From: Bacteroidota bacterium
GTDB taxonomy: Bacteria; Bacteroidota; Bacteroidia; Flavobacteriales; Flavobacteriaceae
Direction of reading: 5' to 3'
NCBI GenBank assembly: GCA_024279425.1
Contig: JAJRRO010000018.1
Coordinates: forward strand, 1-64,000
DNA length: 64,000 nt
The notes under the pieces are model-generated. The model had not been told where the DNA came from. It did no database searches and worked only from the letters and a program-made list of their open reading frames with translations. Shown here piece after piece: positions 37,167 to 46,501 of the stretch; positions within the stretch are counted from its first letter, which is position 1; each line of letters begins with the position of its first letter. The translations under genes and the position numbers were made by a program.

Positions 37167-38030
37167 ATGAGACAGCTTAAGATTACAAAACAGGTTACCA
37201 ATAGGGAAACCGCATCTTTGGACAAGTATTTGCAAGAAATTGGCAAAGTAGACCTGATTACCGCAGATGAAGAAGTAGAATTGGCACAACGTATCAAGGC
37301 AGGCGACCAGATGGCCCTTGAAAAACTTACAAAAGCCAATCTTCGATTCGTGGTATCGGTGGCCAAACAGTACCAAAACCAAGGACTTACTTTACCCGAT
37401 TTAATCAACGAAGGAAACTTGGGGTTGATTAAAGCGGCACAACGCTTTGATGAAACAAGGGGATTTAAGTTTATCTCTTACGCCGTTTGGTGGATTCGTC
37501 AATCCATATTACAAGCATTGGCGGAACAATCCCGAATTGTTCGTTTGCCTTTGAACAAAATTGGTTCTATCAATAAAATAAACAAGACCTTTGCTTTTTT
37601 AGAGCAGGCACACGAAAGAATGCCTTCTGCCGAGGAAATTGCAAAAGAGTTGGATATGACCGTTGAGGATGTAAAGCAATCCTTGAAAAATTCGGGCCGT
37701 CATGTATCAATGGATGCTCCTTTGATTGCCGGCGAGGATTCCAACCTTTACGATGTACTTCGTAGCGGGGAATCTCCAAACCCTGATAGAGAGTTGTTGC
37801 ACGAATCTCTGCGCACAGAGATTGAACGCGCCTTGGAGACATTGACACCGAGAGAGGCGGACGTAATTCGTTTATATTTTGGACTGGCAGGTCAACATTC
37901 AATGACTTTAGAGGAAATTGGTGAAACTTTTGACCTAACCAGGGAGAGGGTTCGTCAAATCAAGGAAAAAGCCATTCGTAGGTTGAAACATACCTCTAGA
38001 AGTAAAATATTGAAGACTTATCTTGGGTAA
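37167..38030 (+). CDS. rpoD: Primary RNA polymerase sigma factor (RpoD/SigA type, short Bacteroidota form)
   Basis: 287 residues without the long N-terminal region 1.1 of E. coli sigma-70, as in other Bacteroidota primary sigma factors. Region 1.2 is [27 protein letters not shown]. Region 2 contains [67 protein letters not shown]. Region 4 contains [15 protein letters not shown] and the helix-turn-helix [30 protein letters not shown]. This is the factor expected to read the TTTG/TAnnTTTG promoters listed here. Confidence 0.96.
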   Translation: MRQLKITKQVTNRETASLDKYLQEIGKVDLITADEEVELAQRIKAGDQMALEKLTKANLRFVVSVAKQYQNQGLTLPDLINEGNLGLIKAAQRFDETRGFKFISYAVWWIRQSILQALAEQSRIVRLPLNKIGSINKINKTFAFLEQAHERMPSAEEIAKELDMTVEDVKQSLKNSGRHVSMDAPLIAGEDSNLYDVLRSGESPNPDRELLHESLRTEIERALETLTPREADVIRLYFGLAGQHSMTLEEIGETFDLTRERVRQIKEKAIRRLKHTSRSKILKTYLG

Positions 38031-38031
38031 G

Positions 38032-38047
38032 CCCGATAGCTATCGGG
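38032..38047. repeat. CCCGATAGCTATCGGG palindrome (Bacteroidota REP-like)
   Basis: A perfect 16-base palindrome directly after the rpoD stop. I recall this motif as a frequent intergenic palindrome in Flavobacteriia genomes. It has no T-run; it may mark or stabilise 3' ends. Confidence 0.7.
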
Positions 38048-38123
38048 ACAAGACACAAATTAAATGTTAAATTTTCTTAATATTGGAAAATCGGCATATA
38101 TATCGTAATTTGTGAAAGATAAC

Positions 38124-38150
38124 AACAGTTTATCATGACTGTTCGTTTTT
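38124..38150 (+). terminator. Weak hairpin with T-run
   Basis: AACAGT / ACTGTT (6 bp) with an 8-base loop is followed by CG and T6. It is either a weak terminator or the end of a short RNA. Confidence 0.4.
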
Positions 38151-38162
38151 TGATTGATGAAT

Positions 38163-38189
38163 AAACTCCGGCTGATTACCGGAGTTTTT
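38163..38189 (+). terminator. Rho-independent terminator, probably for rpoD
   Basis: AAACTCCGG / CCGGAGTTT (9 bp) with a 7-base loop and a T-run. It lies 133 bases after the rpoD stop, the nearest strong terminator for that gene. Confidence 0.8.
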
Positions 38190-38331
38190 CATTGTATAAG
38201 GTTTTTGCAATTCAATTAATTAGTTTTATGCATCGCAACAGCATAAAGATGAACTATTCAATATATATGTTACTAAACAAGCTTGATTTTGAATAAAAAA
38301 CACATATCAAGGTTCCTAAGAACACATAATT

Positions 38332-38559
38332 ATGAATACCAAAGATGAACAACCAAACAATCCACTTCACGGCATTAAACTTGCCGATATATTGATGGCT
38401 TTGGAAAACGAATATGGATGGGAAGAATTAGCTTCTAAAATCAATATTAATTGTTTCAAAAGCAATCCAACCATTAAATCAAGCCTTACATTTTTACGTA
38501 GAACCCCATGGGCAAGAGAAAAAGTAGAGCGGTTATATCTCAAATCAATAAAAAAATAG
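38332..38559 (+). CDS. VF530 family DNA-binding protein (DUF2132)
   Basis: 75 residues. The sequence [61 protein letters not shown] is the signature of VF530/DUF2132, a small helical DNA-binding family known from a Vibrio structure and many bacteria. Its target and role are not established. trmL starts 7 bases after the stop, so the two genes are probably co-transcribed. Confidence 0.88.
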   Translation: MNTKDEQPNNPLHGIKLADILMALENEYGWEELASKININCFKSNPTIKSSLTFLRRTPWAREKVERLYLKSIKK

Positions 38560-38566
38560 TAAAATA

Positions 38567-39025
38567 ATGCCCTTCAACATTGTTCTTTTCGAACCCGAAA
38601 TACCAAATAATACAGGTAACATTGGTCGTTTGGCTTTGGCATCGGGCTCTAATCTCCATTTGGTGAAACCTTTCGGCTTTGAGCTGGATGACAAAAGAAT
38701 CAAACGAGCTGGGCTGGACTATTGGCCACATGTTTCCATTTTCATCTATGAAAACATTGAAGCGTTCTTTACTGAACACAAAGACAAAAATTTTGTCTAT
38801 TTTTCAAGTCATGGTAAAAAAAGTCACTGGTCCATTGATTATAGGGACGATATGTTTCTCGTTTTTGGAAAGGAATCCGTCGGACTTCCTCAAAGAATTC
38901 TCGACCGCAATCTAGACAAAATCTATAAAATACCCCTATATAGTCCTCACATAAGAAGTCTAAACTTGGCCAATGCCGTGGGTATAGTTGTTTATGAGGG
39001 CTTGAGAAATATCACAAAAAATTAA
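38567..39025 (+). CDS. trmL: tRNA (cytidine/uridine-34-2'-O)-methyltransferase
   Basis: 152 residues, a minimal SPOUT enzyme. Landmarks are NIVLFEPEIPNNTGNIGRLALASGSNLHLVKPFGFELDDKRIKRAGLDYWPH, LVFGKESVGLPQRIL and IPLYSPHIRSLNLANAVGIVVYEGLR. It methylates the ribose of the wobble base 34 in tRNA-Leu species. The start is fixed by the PFNIVLFEPEIP N-terminus. Confidence 0.95.
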   Translation: MPFNIVLFEPEIPNNTGNIGRLALASGSNLHLVKPFGFELDDKRIKRAGLDYWPHVSIFIYENIEAFFTEHKDKNFVYFSSHGKKSHWSIDYRDDMFLVFGKESVGLPQRILDRNLDKIYKIPLYSPHIRSLNLANAVGIVVYEGLRNITKN

Positions 39026-39068
39026 AGTGGCATTGATCCTGAACTACTAGAACAAAATCAAAAGGATA

Positions 39069-40031
39069 CTACAATTCGTAATAAAACGCATTTCGTAATA
39101 CTTCCAGACTTTTCGGAACAGCTATATTGGGGTCTTCCTTACCTTCGAATTCCAAGGAAATATACCCCCTATAATTGTGCTTGCGCATAAGGTCTCCTAT
39201 TTTTGGGTAATCAATATCCAAGGTGTACCATTTACCCCCACCATAATAGGTCTTGGCCTGCACCAAATAGGTTTGGGGTGCAAGCAATTCCATTTGGGCC
39301 TCCCTATTTTCCAGAAAATTTCCGGTATCCAGAGTAACCTTTAACCAAGGACTATCAATAGCGTCAACAATTCGCTTTACCCCTTCGGCAGTACGGCCCA
39401 AGCCCCAATGATTTTCAAGACCAAGTACAACCCCACAACGTTCTGCCGCCGGTATACACTTTTCAATGGCATCGATAACCCATTTATATCCATCCTCATC
39501 CGTATAACCATCCAGGGTTGGCTCTATGCCCTTATTGGCCATTAGGTCATTAAAGGATTTTGAAGTTCCCCAACGCCCCGTATTCAAACGCATGGTAGGA
39601 ATTCCTAATTTGTAGGCAAGCTCTATCTGGTAGAGGGTTTTTGAAATGTTTTCCTCCCTATACCTTTTTTCAGGACTCAGATACCCTTGATGGGTAGAAA
39701 AGCCCATCAAATCAAGCCCCGCATGAAAAGCCTGTCTTTTCAATTTTTGCAAATACCCATTTTCCTCGGAAGACATTTGAACCAGTAACAACTCTACGCC
39801 ATCAAAACCCATTTCCGCAGCTTTATCAATGCAATATTCCATGGACACATCTTCCTTTGGGCCTTCAAACCTCCAAAATGAGTAGGTAGATACGCCAATA
39901 GGGTTATGCTTGATCTTTGATTTCTTTTGGGTCAAAATTAATGAATCCGTCTTGGCCTCAGCAGCGAGTCCCATTGTAGTTGCACCCAAACTCAATGCGG
40001 CCGCTCCGTTGATAAACTTTCGTCGGTTCAT
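39069..40031 (-). CDS. Secreted sugar phosphate isomerase/epimerase-like TIM barrel protein
   Basis: 320 residues. MNRRKFINGAAALSLGATTMGLAAEA has the twin-Arg and hydrophobic core of a Tat signal, implying export of a folded, probably metal-containing protein. The body is AP_endonuc_2/xylose isomerase-like: GVSTYSFWRFEG, AAEMGFDGVELLLVQ, MRLNTGRWG, GVVLGLENHWGLG (metal Glu), LKVTLDTGNFLE (metal Asp) and GYISLEFEGKEDPN. It probably acts on a sugar or polyol; the substrate is unknown. It opens divergently from the propeller-cytochrome gene 141 bases away and likely belongs to the same catabolic locus. Confidence 0.85.
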   Translation of the reverse strand: MNRRKFINGAAALSLGATTMGLAAEAKTDSLILTQKKSKIKHNPIGVSTYSFWRFEGPKEDVSMEYCIDKAAEMGFDGVELLLVQMSSEENGYLQKLKRQAFHAGLDLMGFSTHQGYLSPEKRYREENISKTLYQIELAYKLGIPTMRLNTGRWGTSKSFNDLMANKGIEPTLDGYTDEDGYKWVIDAIEKCIPAAERCGVVLGLENHWGLGRTAEGVKRIVDAIDSPWLKVTLDTGNFLENREAQMELLAPQTYLVQAKTYYGGGKWYTLDIDYPKIGDLMRKHNYRGYISLEFEGKEDPNIAVPKSLEVLRNAFYYEL

Positions 40032-40172
40032 AGTAATCCAATATTAATAGGTTATTCCCAAATATAACCAATTCTTATTTCTGGGTCAAAAAGTTATATT
40101 CATGCGTTTGCCTAAGTTTTTCTTCTCTAGGAGGATTGGAACATTTGATTATCTTTAGGGCAAATACCAATT

Positions 40173-42812
40173 ATGACTTTGAAAAACAACCTCGTTCTCC
40201 TTATTTTTTTGGCGTTACTCAGTAATTCATGTGTAAATGATACCAAAACAAATTCTTCGGAAAAAGAAGAAACCATTAAATTCAATTTACCAAAAGACTT
40301 TGTTCTTGATGATCTTTACCAACCGAGTTCCAATGAACAAGGTTCCTGGGTGGCTCTGACCCAAGGTCCAGATGGCATTCTATTTGCTTGCGACCAATAC
40401 GGAAAGATCTATCACTTCAAAACACCGGAAATTGGTAAAACCATAAAAACAGAGGATGTGCACTCCCTTGATCTTGAAATAGGGGAAGCACACGGTCTTC
40501 TCTGGGCCCATAACAGTTTGTATGTGGCCGTAAATAAGAGATGGAAAGATGACATACCCGATGAAGAGGAAAATGGAAGTGGCATATACCGGATTACGGA
40601 TAATAATCACGACGGTAGTTTGGACAAAGTTGAAATGTTGTTAAAGCTTTCTGGTGCAGGCGAACACGGCCCCCACAGTTTTATACCCTCCCCGGATGGG
40701 AAAGAAATCTATTTCATCGCTGGTAACCATACTTTGATTCCAGAGCAACTCAAAGAGGACAGTAGGCTTCCCACGAATTGGGGCGAAGACAATCTTTTTA
40801 CGCCTTATTTGGATGCACGCGGACATGCCAACGATGTCAAGGCTCCTGGGGGATGGGTGGCCAAGTTCAACCCTGAAGGAACAGATTGGCAAATTATTTC
40901 TGCTGGATATAGAAATGCCTTTGACATCGCCTTCAACAAAGATGGTGAGTTATTTGCCTATGATGCGGATATGGAATGGGATATAGGAATGCCCTGGTAT
41001 CGCCCAACACGAATCTGTCATGTAACAAGTGGAAGTGAATATGGGTGGAGAACAGGTTCAGGAAAATGGCCTGAATATTACGGGGATGCACTTCCAGCAG
41101 TCCATAATCTGGAACAAGGTTCCCCAACAGCAGTGCTTTCAGGTACAAAGCTAAACTTCCCCGCCAAGTACAAGAACGGACTCTTAGTCATGGATTGGAG
41201 TTTTGGAACAATTTATTTTGCAGATCTAAAAGCCAAAGGTAGTAGCTATACTGTCGAAAGAACCGAGTTTCTGTCCGGTACCCCCCTACCCTTGACCGAT
41301 ATGGTAGCAGGTGCTGACGGCCATCTCTATTTCGCCACTGGAGGCCGAAGAATAAATTCCCATTTATTCAGACTTCGCTATACAGGGTCTGATGACCCTC
41401 AGGCTAAAATTGCAAGCGACACCAAAACTGAAGAACTTAGAGAACTTAGACATAACCTTGAAAAATTTCATGACCAACCATCTAAAGAGGCCATTCCATT
41501 GGCATGGGAAAATCTGGACCATGAAGACAGGTTTGTGCGATATGCCGCAAGAATCGCCTTGGAACACTTACCTGTGGATCAATGGATAAATCGATTTTTG
41601 GCCGAAAAAGAACCCAAAAAAATAATAGAAGCCAGTATCGGATTGGCAAGACAGGGCGATGCAACATTGCAATCGAAAATATTGGGTAAGTTAAACCTTA
41701 TTGCCCTTGAAACGCAGTTGGCACAACAACAACTGAACATGCTTCGAGCCTACGAACTCCTTTTTATTAGAATGGGAGAACCTAACAAACAAGACAGAGG
41801 GGCGACGGTCAAAAAATTGAATTCCTATTTCCCACATGCCAATAATGCCATGAATCGAGAATTGGGACAACTATTATTGTATTTAAAGGCAGATGGGGTT
41901 GTTGAAGGTCTTGTACAACTCCTTGAAAAACACACAAAGGAAAAAACAGTACCTACCAATAATTTTCTTTCTAAAGAAATCACCCTAAGGAGTGAGCAAT
42001 ATGGTCCATTAATCCGAGAGATCATCGAAAAAATGCCCCCAAGTGAATCCATATATTATGGGGTACTCCTTAGTCATGCAGAAACCGGATGGACCAAGAA
42101 GGCAAGAGAAAAATACTTCCAGTGGTTTTACGATGTATTTAATTCGCAAGGTGGGTTAAGTTTTAAACCTGGTATGGAAAATATCCGTTTGGCGGCCATG
42201 CAGCATATTCCAGAAAAGGAAAAAGAATATTTTCAAGAACTTTCGGGAGTATATTCCCCATCAACGGCGGTTGCAGATCTCCCCCAACCCATTGGCCCAT
42301 CAAATCACTTCACCGCCACCGAAATGAGGAGGGTCGCTTGGGGAAAAGAACTGGCCGATTATAAGACTGATTTTGACAAAGGAGAGCATGCCTTTCAGGC
42401 GGCTACTTGTATTTTATGTCACAGGGTACGTGGAGAAGGTGGTGCAGCTGGCCCCGATTTGACACAAATCTCAGACAAATTCGGGAGAGGTGACCTTTTG
42501 TTCGCCATTTACAGTCCAAATGATGCGATATCAGATCAATATGCCAATACCCTGTTTCATATGAAGGACGGAAAAAAGATTTCAGGAAGAATCAAATCGG
42601 AGACTGAGGCGGCAATCACTTTAATGCCCAATCCTTTTAATGAAAGTTATACCATTGAGGTAGAAAAATCAAATGTGGAAAAAAAGGAATTGTCCCCATT
42701 ATCACCAATGCCTCCAGGGCTGCTGAACCGATTGAATCCAACGGAGGTAAGGGATCTTTTCACCTATTTGGAAGCTGGTGGAGATAAAAACCATAAGGTC
42801 TATTCGGAATAA
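40173..42812 (+). CDS. Beta-propeller/HEAT/cytochrome c lipoprotein (membrane-bound dehydrogenase type)
   Basis: 879 residues. The lipoprotein signal MTLKNNLVLLIFLALLSNSCVN is followed by a six-bladed propeller resembling PQQ-dependent sugar dehydrogenases (SWVALTQGPDGILFACDQYGKIYHF, PHSFIPSPDGKEIYFIAGNH, YRNAFDIAFNKDGELFAYDADMEWDIGMPWYRPTRICHVTSGSEYGWRTGSGKWPEYY). A helical repeat region spans about 410-700. A C-terminal cytochrome c domain has CILCH at 746-750 and a likely axial Met in SPMPPGLL. It may oxidise a carbohydrate and pass electrons to the respiratory chain. The SGNH hydrolase gene follows 26 bases downstream. Confidence 0.85.
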   Translation: MTLKNNLVLLIFLALLSNSCVNDTKTNSSEKEETIKFNLPKDFVLDDLYQPSSNEQGSWVALTQGPDGILFACDQYGKIYHFKTPEIGKTIKTEDVHSLDLEIGEAHGLLWAHNSLYVAVNKRWKDDIPDEEENGSGIYRITDNNHDGSLDKVEMLLKLSGAGEHGPHSFIPSPDGKEIYFIAGNHTLIPEQLKEDSRLPTNWGEDNLFTPYLDARGHANDVKAPGGWVAKFNPEGTDWQIISAGYRNAFDIAFNKDGELFAYDADMEWDIGMPWYRPTRICHVTSGSEYGWRTGSGKWPEYYGDALPAVHNLEQGSPTAVLSGTKLNFPAKYKNGLLVMDWSFGTIYFADLKAKGSSYTVERTEFLSGTPLPLTDMVAGADGHLYFATGGRRINSHLFRLRYTGSDDPQAKIASDTKTEELRELRHNLEKFHDQPSKEAIPLAWENLDHEDRFVRYAARIALEHLPVDQWINRFLAEKEPKKIIEASIGLARQGDATLQSKILGKLNLIALETQLAQQQLNMLRAYELLFIRMGEPNKQDRGATVKKLNSYFPHANNAMNRELGQLLLYLKADGVVEGLVQLLEKHTKEKTVPTNNFLSKEITLRSEQYGPLIREIIEKMPPSESIYYGVLLSHAETGWTKKAREKYFQWFYDVFNSQGGLSFKPGMENIRLAAMQHIPEKEKEYFQELSGVYSPSTAVADLPQPIGPSNHFTATEMRRVAWGKELADYKTDFDKGEHAFQAATCILCHRVRGEGGAAGPDLTQISDKFGRGDLLFAIYSPNDAISDQYANTLFHMKDGKKISGRIKSETEAAITLMPNPFNESYTIEVEKSNVEKKELSPLSPMPPGLLNRLNPTEVRDLFTYLEAGGDKNHKVYSE

Positions 42813-42838
42813 CACATGATGGCAAACAGGATTCTAAA

Positions 42839-43768
42839 ATGAAAAGAAACATTCTAATTGTATTCCTTTTAGCTTGTTTTCCATTCTGGGGAAATTCTCA
42901 ATCTGATTATAGAATTTCCCCAGATGTTCAAAAAATACTGTTCCTTGGTAACAGCATTACGTATTCTGGGGAATATATATCGTTCATAGAGACCTATCTA
43001 ACGCTAAAATACCCCAATACTAAAATTGATTACATCAATGTGGGATTGCCCAGCGAAACGGTTTCTGGTCTTTCAGAACCTAATCACGCCAACGGTAAGT
43101 TTCCCCGTCCCGATTTAAAAGAGCGCTTAGTAAGGGTTTTATTGCAGACAAAACCTGATTTGGTTTTTGCCAACTATGGTATAAACGATGGCATCTATTT
43201 ACCCTTTGATGCTGATCGTTTTCATAAATTCCAAGAGGGCATTGATTGGATGCATACAGAGGTTTTAAAATCAGGTGCTAGAATCATCCATTTGACCCCG
43301 CCCATTTATGATGGTCAACAGGCCGCTGTTTATGACAACGTCATGGATATTTATTCCAATTGGCTCATTAGTCGAAGATATACCCATGCGTGGCAGGTTA
43401 TTGATATACATGGTCCTATGCAAAGAGAATTGAAGGAAAGAAAGGTTCAGGATTCCTCTTTCAAATTTTCCAAGGACGGTGTACATCCCAACGAGATGGG
43501 ACATTGGGTCATGGCACAGCAGGTCTTATTTGCTTTGGGAGAAAAAGAAGTATCTAAAAACACTACCATAGACCAAGCCATTTCGAAGTACCCAATGGGC
43601 GAAAGGGTATTGAATTTGGTAAATAAAAAACAAGCCATCACAAAAAATGCATGGTTATCTTCAATTGGCCACTCTAGACCTGGAATGTCCGAGGGGCTGC
43701 CCTTGAATTTGGCTCTTGAAAAAGCGAATCTTATTGACGCTAAAATTATGCAATCGCTAAAACCTTAA
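42839..43768 (+). CDS. Secreted SGNH/GDSL-type hydrolase
   Basis: 309 residues with signal peptide MKRNILIVFLLACFPFWGNS. Catalytic blocks are ILFLGNSITYSGEYISF (GNSIT, nucleophile Ser), VFANYGINDG (GxND) and SKDGVHPNEMGHWVMAQ (DxxH). Such enzymes remove acetyl or other ester groups from sugars and polysaccharides. It is downstream of the propeller-cytochrome gene in the same direction, so a joint role in processing a carbohydrate is likely. The last ~70 residues are an extra C-terminal segment. Confidence 0.88.
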   Translation: MKRNILIVFLLACFPFWGNSQSDYRISPDVQKILFLGNSITYSGEYISFIETYLTLKYPNTKIDYINVGLPSETVSGLSEPNHANGKFPRPDLKERLVRVLLQTKPDLVFANYGINDGIYLPFDADRFHKFQEGIDWMHTEVLKSGARIIHLTPPIYDGQQAAVYDNVMDIYSNWLISRRYTHAWQVIDIHGPMQRELKERKVQDSSFKFSKDGVHPNEMGHWVMAQQVLFALGEKEVSKNTTIDQAISKYPMGERVLNLVNKKQAITKNAWLSSIGHSRPGMSEGLPLNLALEKANLIDAKIMQSLKP

Positions 43769-43862
43769 CACATTTGCTTTTATATACTTTTCATAATCCT
43801 TTTTGGGAATAAAAAGAACCATCGCATTTCATTACCTTTACCAAAAATTATACAGCCCAAAA

Positions 43863-44522
43863 ATGACTAAAACCAAAATAGCCCCTTCCTTATTGGCCGC
43901 CGATTTCGGCAATCTTCAACGAGACGTTGAAATGGTGAACCAGAGCGAGGCAGATTGGCATCATATAGATATTATGGATGGTGTTTTTGTTCCTAATATT
44001 TCTTACGGAATGCCTGTTTTGAAAACTATACAGAAACATGCTACCAAACCTTTGGATGTTCATTTAATGATCGTTGATCCCAATAGATATATTAAAACCT
44101 TCGCCGAATTGGGAGCCAGTGTTTTAAGCGTGCACTATGAAGCGTGCAATCATTTACACCGTTCCTTACAAGCCATAAAAGCAGAGGGAATGAAAGCAGG
44201 TGTTGCCATAAATCCGCATACAAGCATAAGCCTGTTGGAAGATACCATAAAAGACATTGATGTGGTTTGTTTGATGAGTGTGAACCCTGGTTTTGGTGGA
44301 CAATCTTTTATAGAGAATACCTATGAAAAAGTGAGATCCTTAAAAGAGTTGATCAACAATAAAAGAGCTAAAACACTTATTGAGATTGATGGTGGGGTAA
44401 CTTCAAGAAATGCAAAAGCACTTGTAAACGCCGGTGCAGATATTTTGGTAGCTGGCAGCTTTGTTTTTAAAAGTGATAATCCTACCAAAACCATTCACGA
44501 ATTAAAGAAGATAACTGGATAA
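43863..44522 (+). CDS. rpe: Ribulose-phosphate 3-epimerase
   Basis: Interconverts ribulose-5-P and xylulose-5-P in the pentose phosphate pathway. The ATG at 43863 (MTKTKIAPSLLAADFGNLQRD) gives 219 residues, the family length; an in-frame start at 43803 adds 20 unrelated residues. Landmarks are HHIDIMDGVFVPNISYGMPV, LDVHLMIVDP, LMSVNPGFGGQSFIENT and LIEIDGGVTSRNA. TACCTTTA at 43833-43840 is a one-mismatch -7 element. Its stop overlaps the next start by one base (TAATG). Confidence 0.96.
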   Translation: MTKTKIAPSLLAADFGNLQRDVEMVNQSEADWHHIDIMDGVFVPNISYGMPVLKTIQKHATKPLDVHLMIVDPNRYIKTFAELGASVLSVHYEACNHLHRSLQAIKAEGMKAGVAINPHTSISLLEDTIKDIDVVCLMSVNPGFGGQSFIENTYEKVRSLKELINNKRAKTLIEIDGGVTSRNAKALVNAGADILVAGSFVFKSDNPTKTIHELKKITG

Positions 44523-45490
44523 TGGAGCATTTGGACATTATCATCGTGGGCGGCGGACCCATAGGTATCTCGTGTGGTTTAGAGGCAAAAAAGAAAGGAC
44601 TTACCTATCTCATCATTGAGAAAGGCCCAATCGTAAACTCCCTTTTCAATTACCCCATTAACATGCAGTTCTTTTCTTCTTCGGAACGGCTTGAAATCGA
44701 CAACATCCCATTCATTAGCAGTGAGGCTAAACCTAAAAGAAATGAAGCTTTAGAATATTATCGTAGGATTGTAACCTCCAATCAATTGAATATCAATTTG
44801 TTCGAGAAAGTAGACAACATACAAAAATTGGATACTACGTTTACCGTTGTTTCAGATAAAAGAACCTACACTACATCGAACATAATTATTGCCACCGGGT
44901 TTTACGATTTACCCAACTTAATCAATGTTCCTGGAGAAGACTTGCCTAAAGTTTCCCATTACTATAGAGACCCACATTTTTATGCAAGTCAAAAATTGGC
45001 GGTTATCGGGGCCAGTAATTCTGCTGTTGATGCGGCTTTGGAGTGTTATAGAAAAGGAGCGGATGTTACCCTTATCATTAGAGAACCAGAAGTGGGCCAG
45101 CGCGTTAAGTACTGGGTACGTCCTGATATAATCAACCGTATCAAAGAGGGTAGTATAAAAGTTTATTACAATTCTAAGGTAAAGGAAATACGAAAGGATG
45201 AGATTATTGTTGACACCTCTGAAGGCCTCATACATCTGGAAAACGATTTTGTTTTGGCATTGACTGGTTATACACCCAATTTTGAGTTTTTAGAGCATTT
45301 AGGTATCGACCTATCCAAGGACGAAAAGAGGTTACCTAGTTATAACCAAGAAACTATGGAGACCAATGTCCAAAATCTGTATTTGGCCGGTGTTATCTGT
45401 GGCGGAATGGAGACGCATAAATGGTTTATTGAAAATTCAAGAATACACGCCAAACTGATTCTAGCCAACATTTTGCAAAAGCAGAATTAG
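44522..45490 (+). CDS. YpdA-type FAD/NAD(P)-binding disulfide reductase
   Basis: 322 residues. FAD motif IIIVGGGPIGISCGLEAKKKGLTYLIIEKG, then NSLFNYPINMQFFSSSERLEIDNIPF, which is distinctive for YpdA (putative bacillithiol disulfide reductase). The NAD(P) motif is LAVIGASNSAVDAALECYRKGADVTLIIR, followed by FVLALTGYTPN and NLYLAGVICGGMETHKWFIENSR. It lacks the CxxC pair of thioredoxin reductase. It may keep a low-molecular-weight thiol reduced. Translationally coupled to rpe. Confidence 0.9.
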   Translation: MEHLDIIIVGGGPIGISCGLEAKKKGLTYLIIEKGPIVNSLFNYPINMQFFSSSERLEIDNIPFISSEAKPKRNEALEYYRRIVTSNQLNINLFEKVDNIQKLDTTFTVVSDKRTYTTSNIIIATGFYDLPNLINVPGEDLPKVSHYYRDPHFYASQKLAVIGASNSAVDAALECYRKGADVTLIIREPEVGQRVKYWVRPDIINRIKEGSIKVYYNSKVKEIRKDEIIVDTSEGLIHLENDFVLALTGYTPNFEFLEHLGIDLSKDEKRLPSYNQETMETNVQNLYLAGVICGGMETHKWFIENSRIHAKLILANILQKQN

Positions 45491-45627
45491 GCCTTTGGTC
45501 TTCCTTTTTTTTTAAATAAATCTTGCCATCCTTTGGCGAAATATCAGTTCTCAATATTCTTCATTTTGACTCTATTTTACCTAAGTTTTACTATATTGGG
45601 ATTCTTGAACCATAAGTAAGTGTCAAA

Positions 45628-46494
45628 ATGAAACAGGCTATCCGGAAATTACCGATTTCCAAATCAAAGTCTTTTGCGATTCATGAGTTGATTGCTCCCC
45701 ATTTTGATCCCCACTGGCACTTTCATAACGAATATCAATTGGTTGTTGTACTGGAAGGCACAGGAACACGCTTTATAGGCGACGACATCAGTCATTTTGA
45801 AGCTGGCGATATGGTTTTGACAGGTTCCAATCTTCCTCATGTCTGGAGAAATGACGAAGTCTATTTCCAAAGTTTAGGGCTGGTCACACATTGTGTGGTC
45901 ATTTACTTCTCGCTCGATTTTATGGAAGGTGAATTCCTGAACAAGGAAGAAATGAAAGATATTCGAGAGTTGTTGGAAAGGTCCCACAGGGGCTTGGAAA
46001 TCAGTGGAAAAACACGTGACATCGTAAAGGAAATCATGTGCGGTATGTTACATCTAAAAGGTTTTGATGGTGTATTGTCCCTGCTGCAAATTTTAAACAT
46101 CCTGTCATCCCAGAAACTCAAATTCATTAATAAAGAGGGATATCTAAATACAATTACTGATTCAGACTCAAAACGTATGCGCACCATTCATTCGCACATA
46201 CTAGACAATTTTAGGGGAGACATTCGATTGGAGGAAGTCGCTTCCTTGGCCAACCTCTCCCCGACGTCCTTCAGTAGGTATTTTAAGTCGCATACCAATA
46301 AGACATTTTCAAATTTCGTGGCAGAGCTTCGCATTGGAACTGCCTGTAAGTTACTACATAGCAACGACTTATCTATTTTGGGAATAGCGCACGAATGTGG
46401 ATACAAAACTTTATCCAATTTCAATAAAAAATTCAAGGAATTGATGAACGATAGCCCCTTGCGCTATCGAAAAAAGTATCAAAAAATTACGTAG
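45628..46494 (+). CDS. AraC family transcriptional regulator with cupin sensor domain
   Basis: 288 residues. The N-terminal cupin (HFHNEYQLVVVLEGTGTRFIGDDISHFEAGDMVLTGSNLPHVWRN) probably binds a sugar-like ligand. The C-terminal double helix-turn-helix is RLEEVASLANLSPTSFSRYFKSHTNKTFSNFVAELRIGTACKLLHSNDLSILGIAHECGYKTLSNFNKKFKELMNDSPLRYRKKY. It lies in the middle of the catabolic genes, convergent with the 1113-residue lipoprotein gene (7-base gap). It likely controls one or both flanking gene sets. Confidence 0.92.
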   Translation: MKQAIRKLPISKSKSFAIHELIAPHFDPHWHFHNEYQLVVVLEGTGTRFIGDDISHFEAGDMVLTGSNLPHVWRNDEVYFQSLGLVTHCVVIYFSLDFMEGEFLNKEEMKDIRELLERSHRGLEISGKTRDIVKEIMCGMLHLKGFDGVLSLLQILNILSSQKLKFINKEGYLNTITDSDSKRMRTIHSHILDNFRGDIRLEEVASLANLSPTSFSRYFKSHTNKTFSNFVAELRIGTACKLLHSNDLSILGIAHECGYKTLSNFNKKFKELMNDSPLRYRKKYQKIT

Positions 46495-46501
46495 GCCACT
46501 A

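Larger units (their letters stand above)
38031..38331. other. Intergenic region with palindrome and two hairpins
   Basis: 301 bases after rpoD. They hold a 16-base palindrome (38032-38047), a possible promoter (TTG at about 38090, 20-base spacer, TAATTTG at about 38106), a small hairpin with T-run (38124-38150) and a stronger terminator hairpin (38163-38189). The last ~140 bases are AT-rich with nothing recognisable. Confidence 0.6.
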
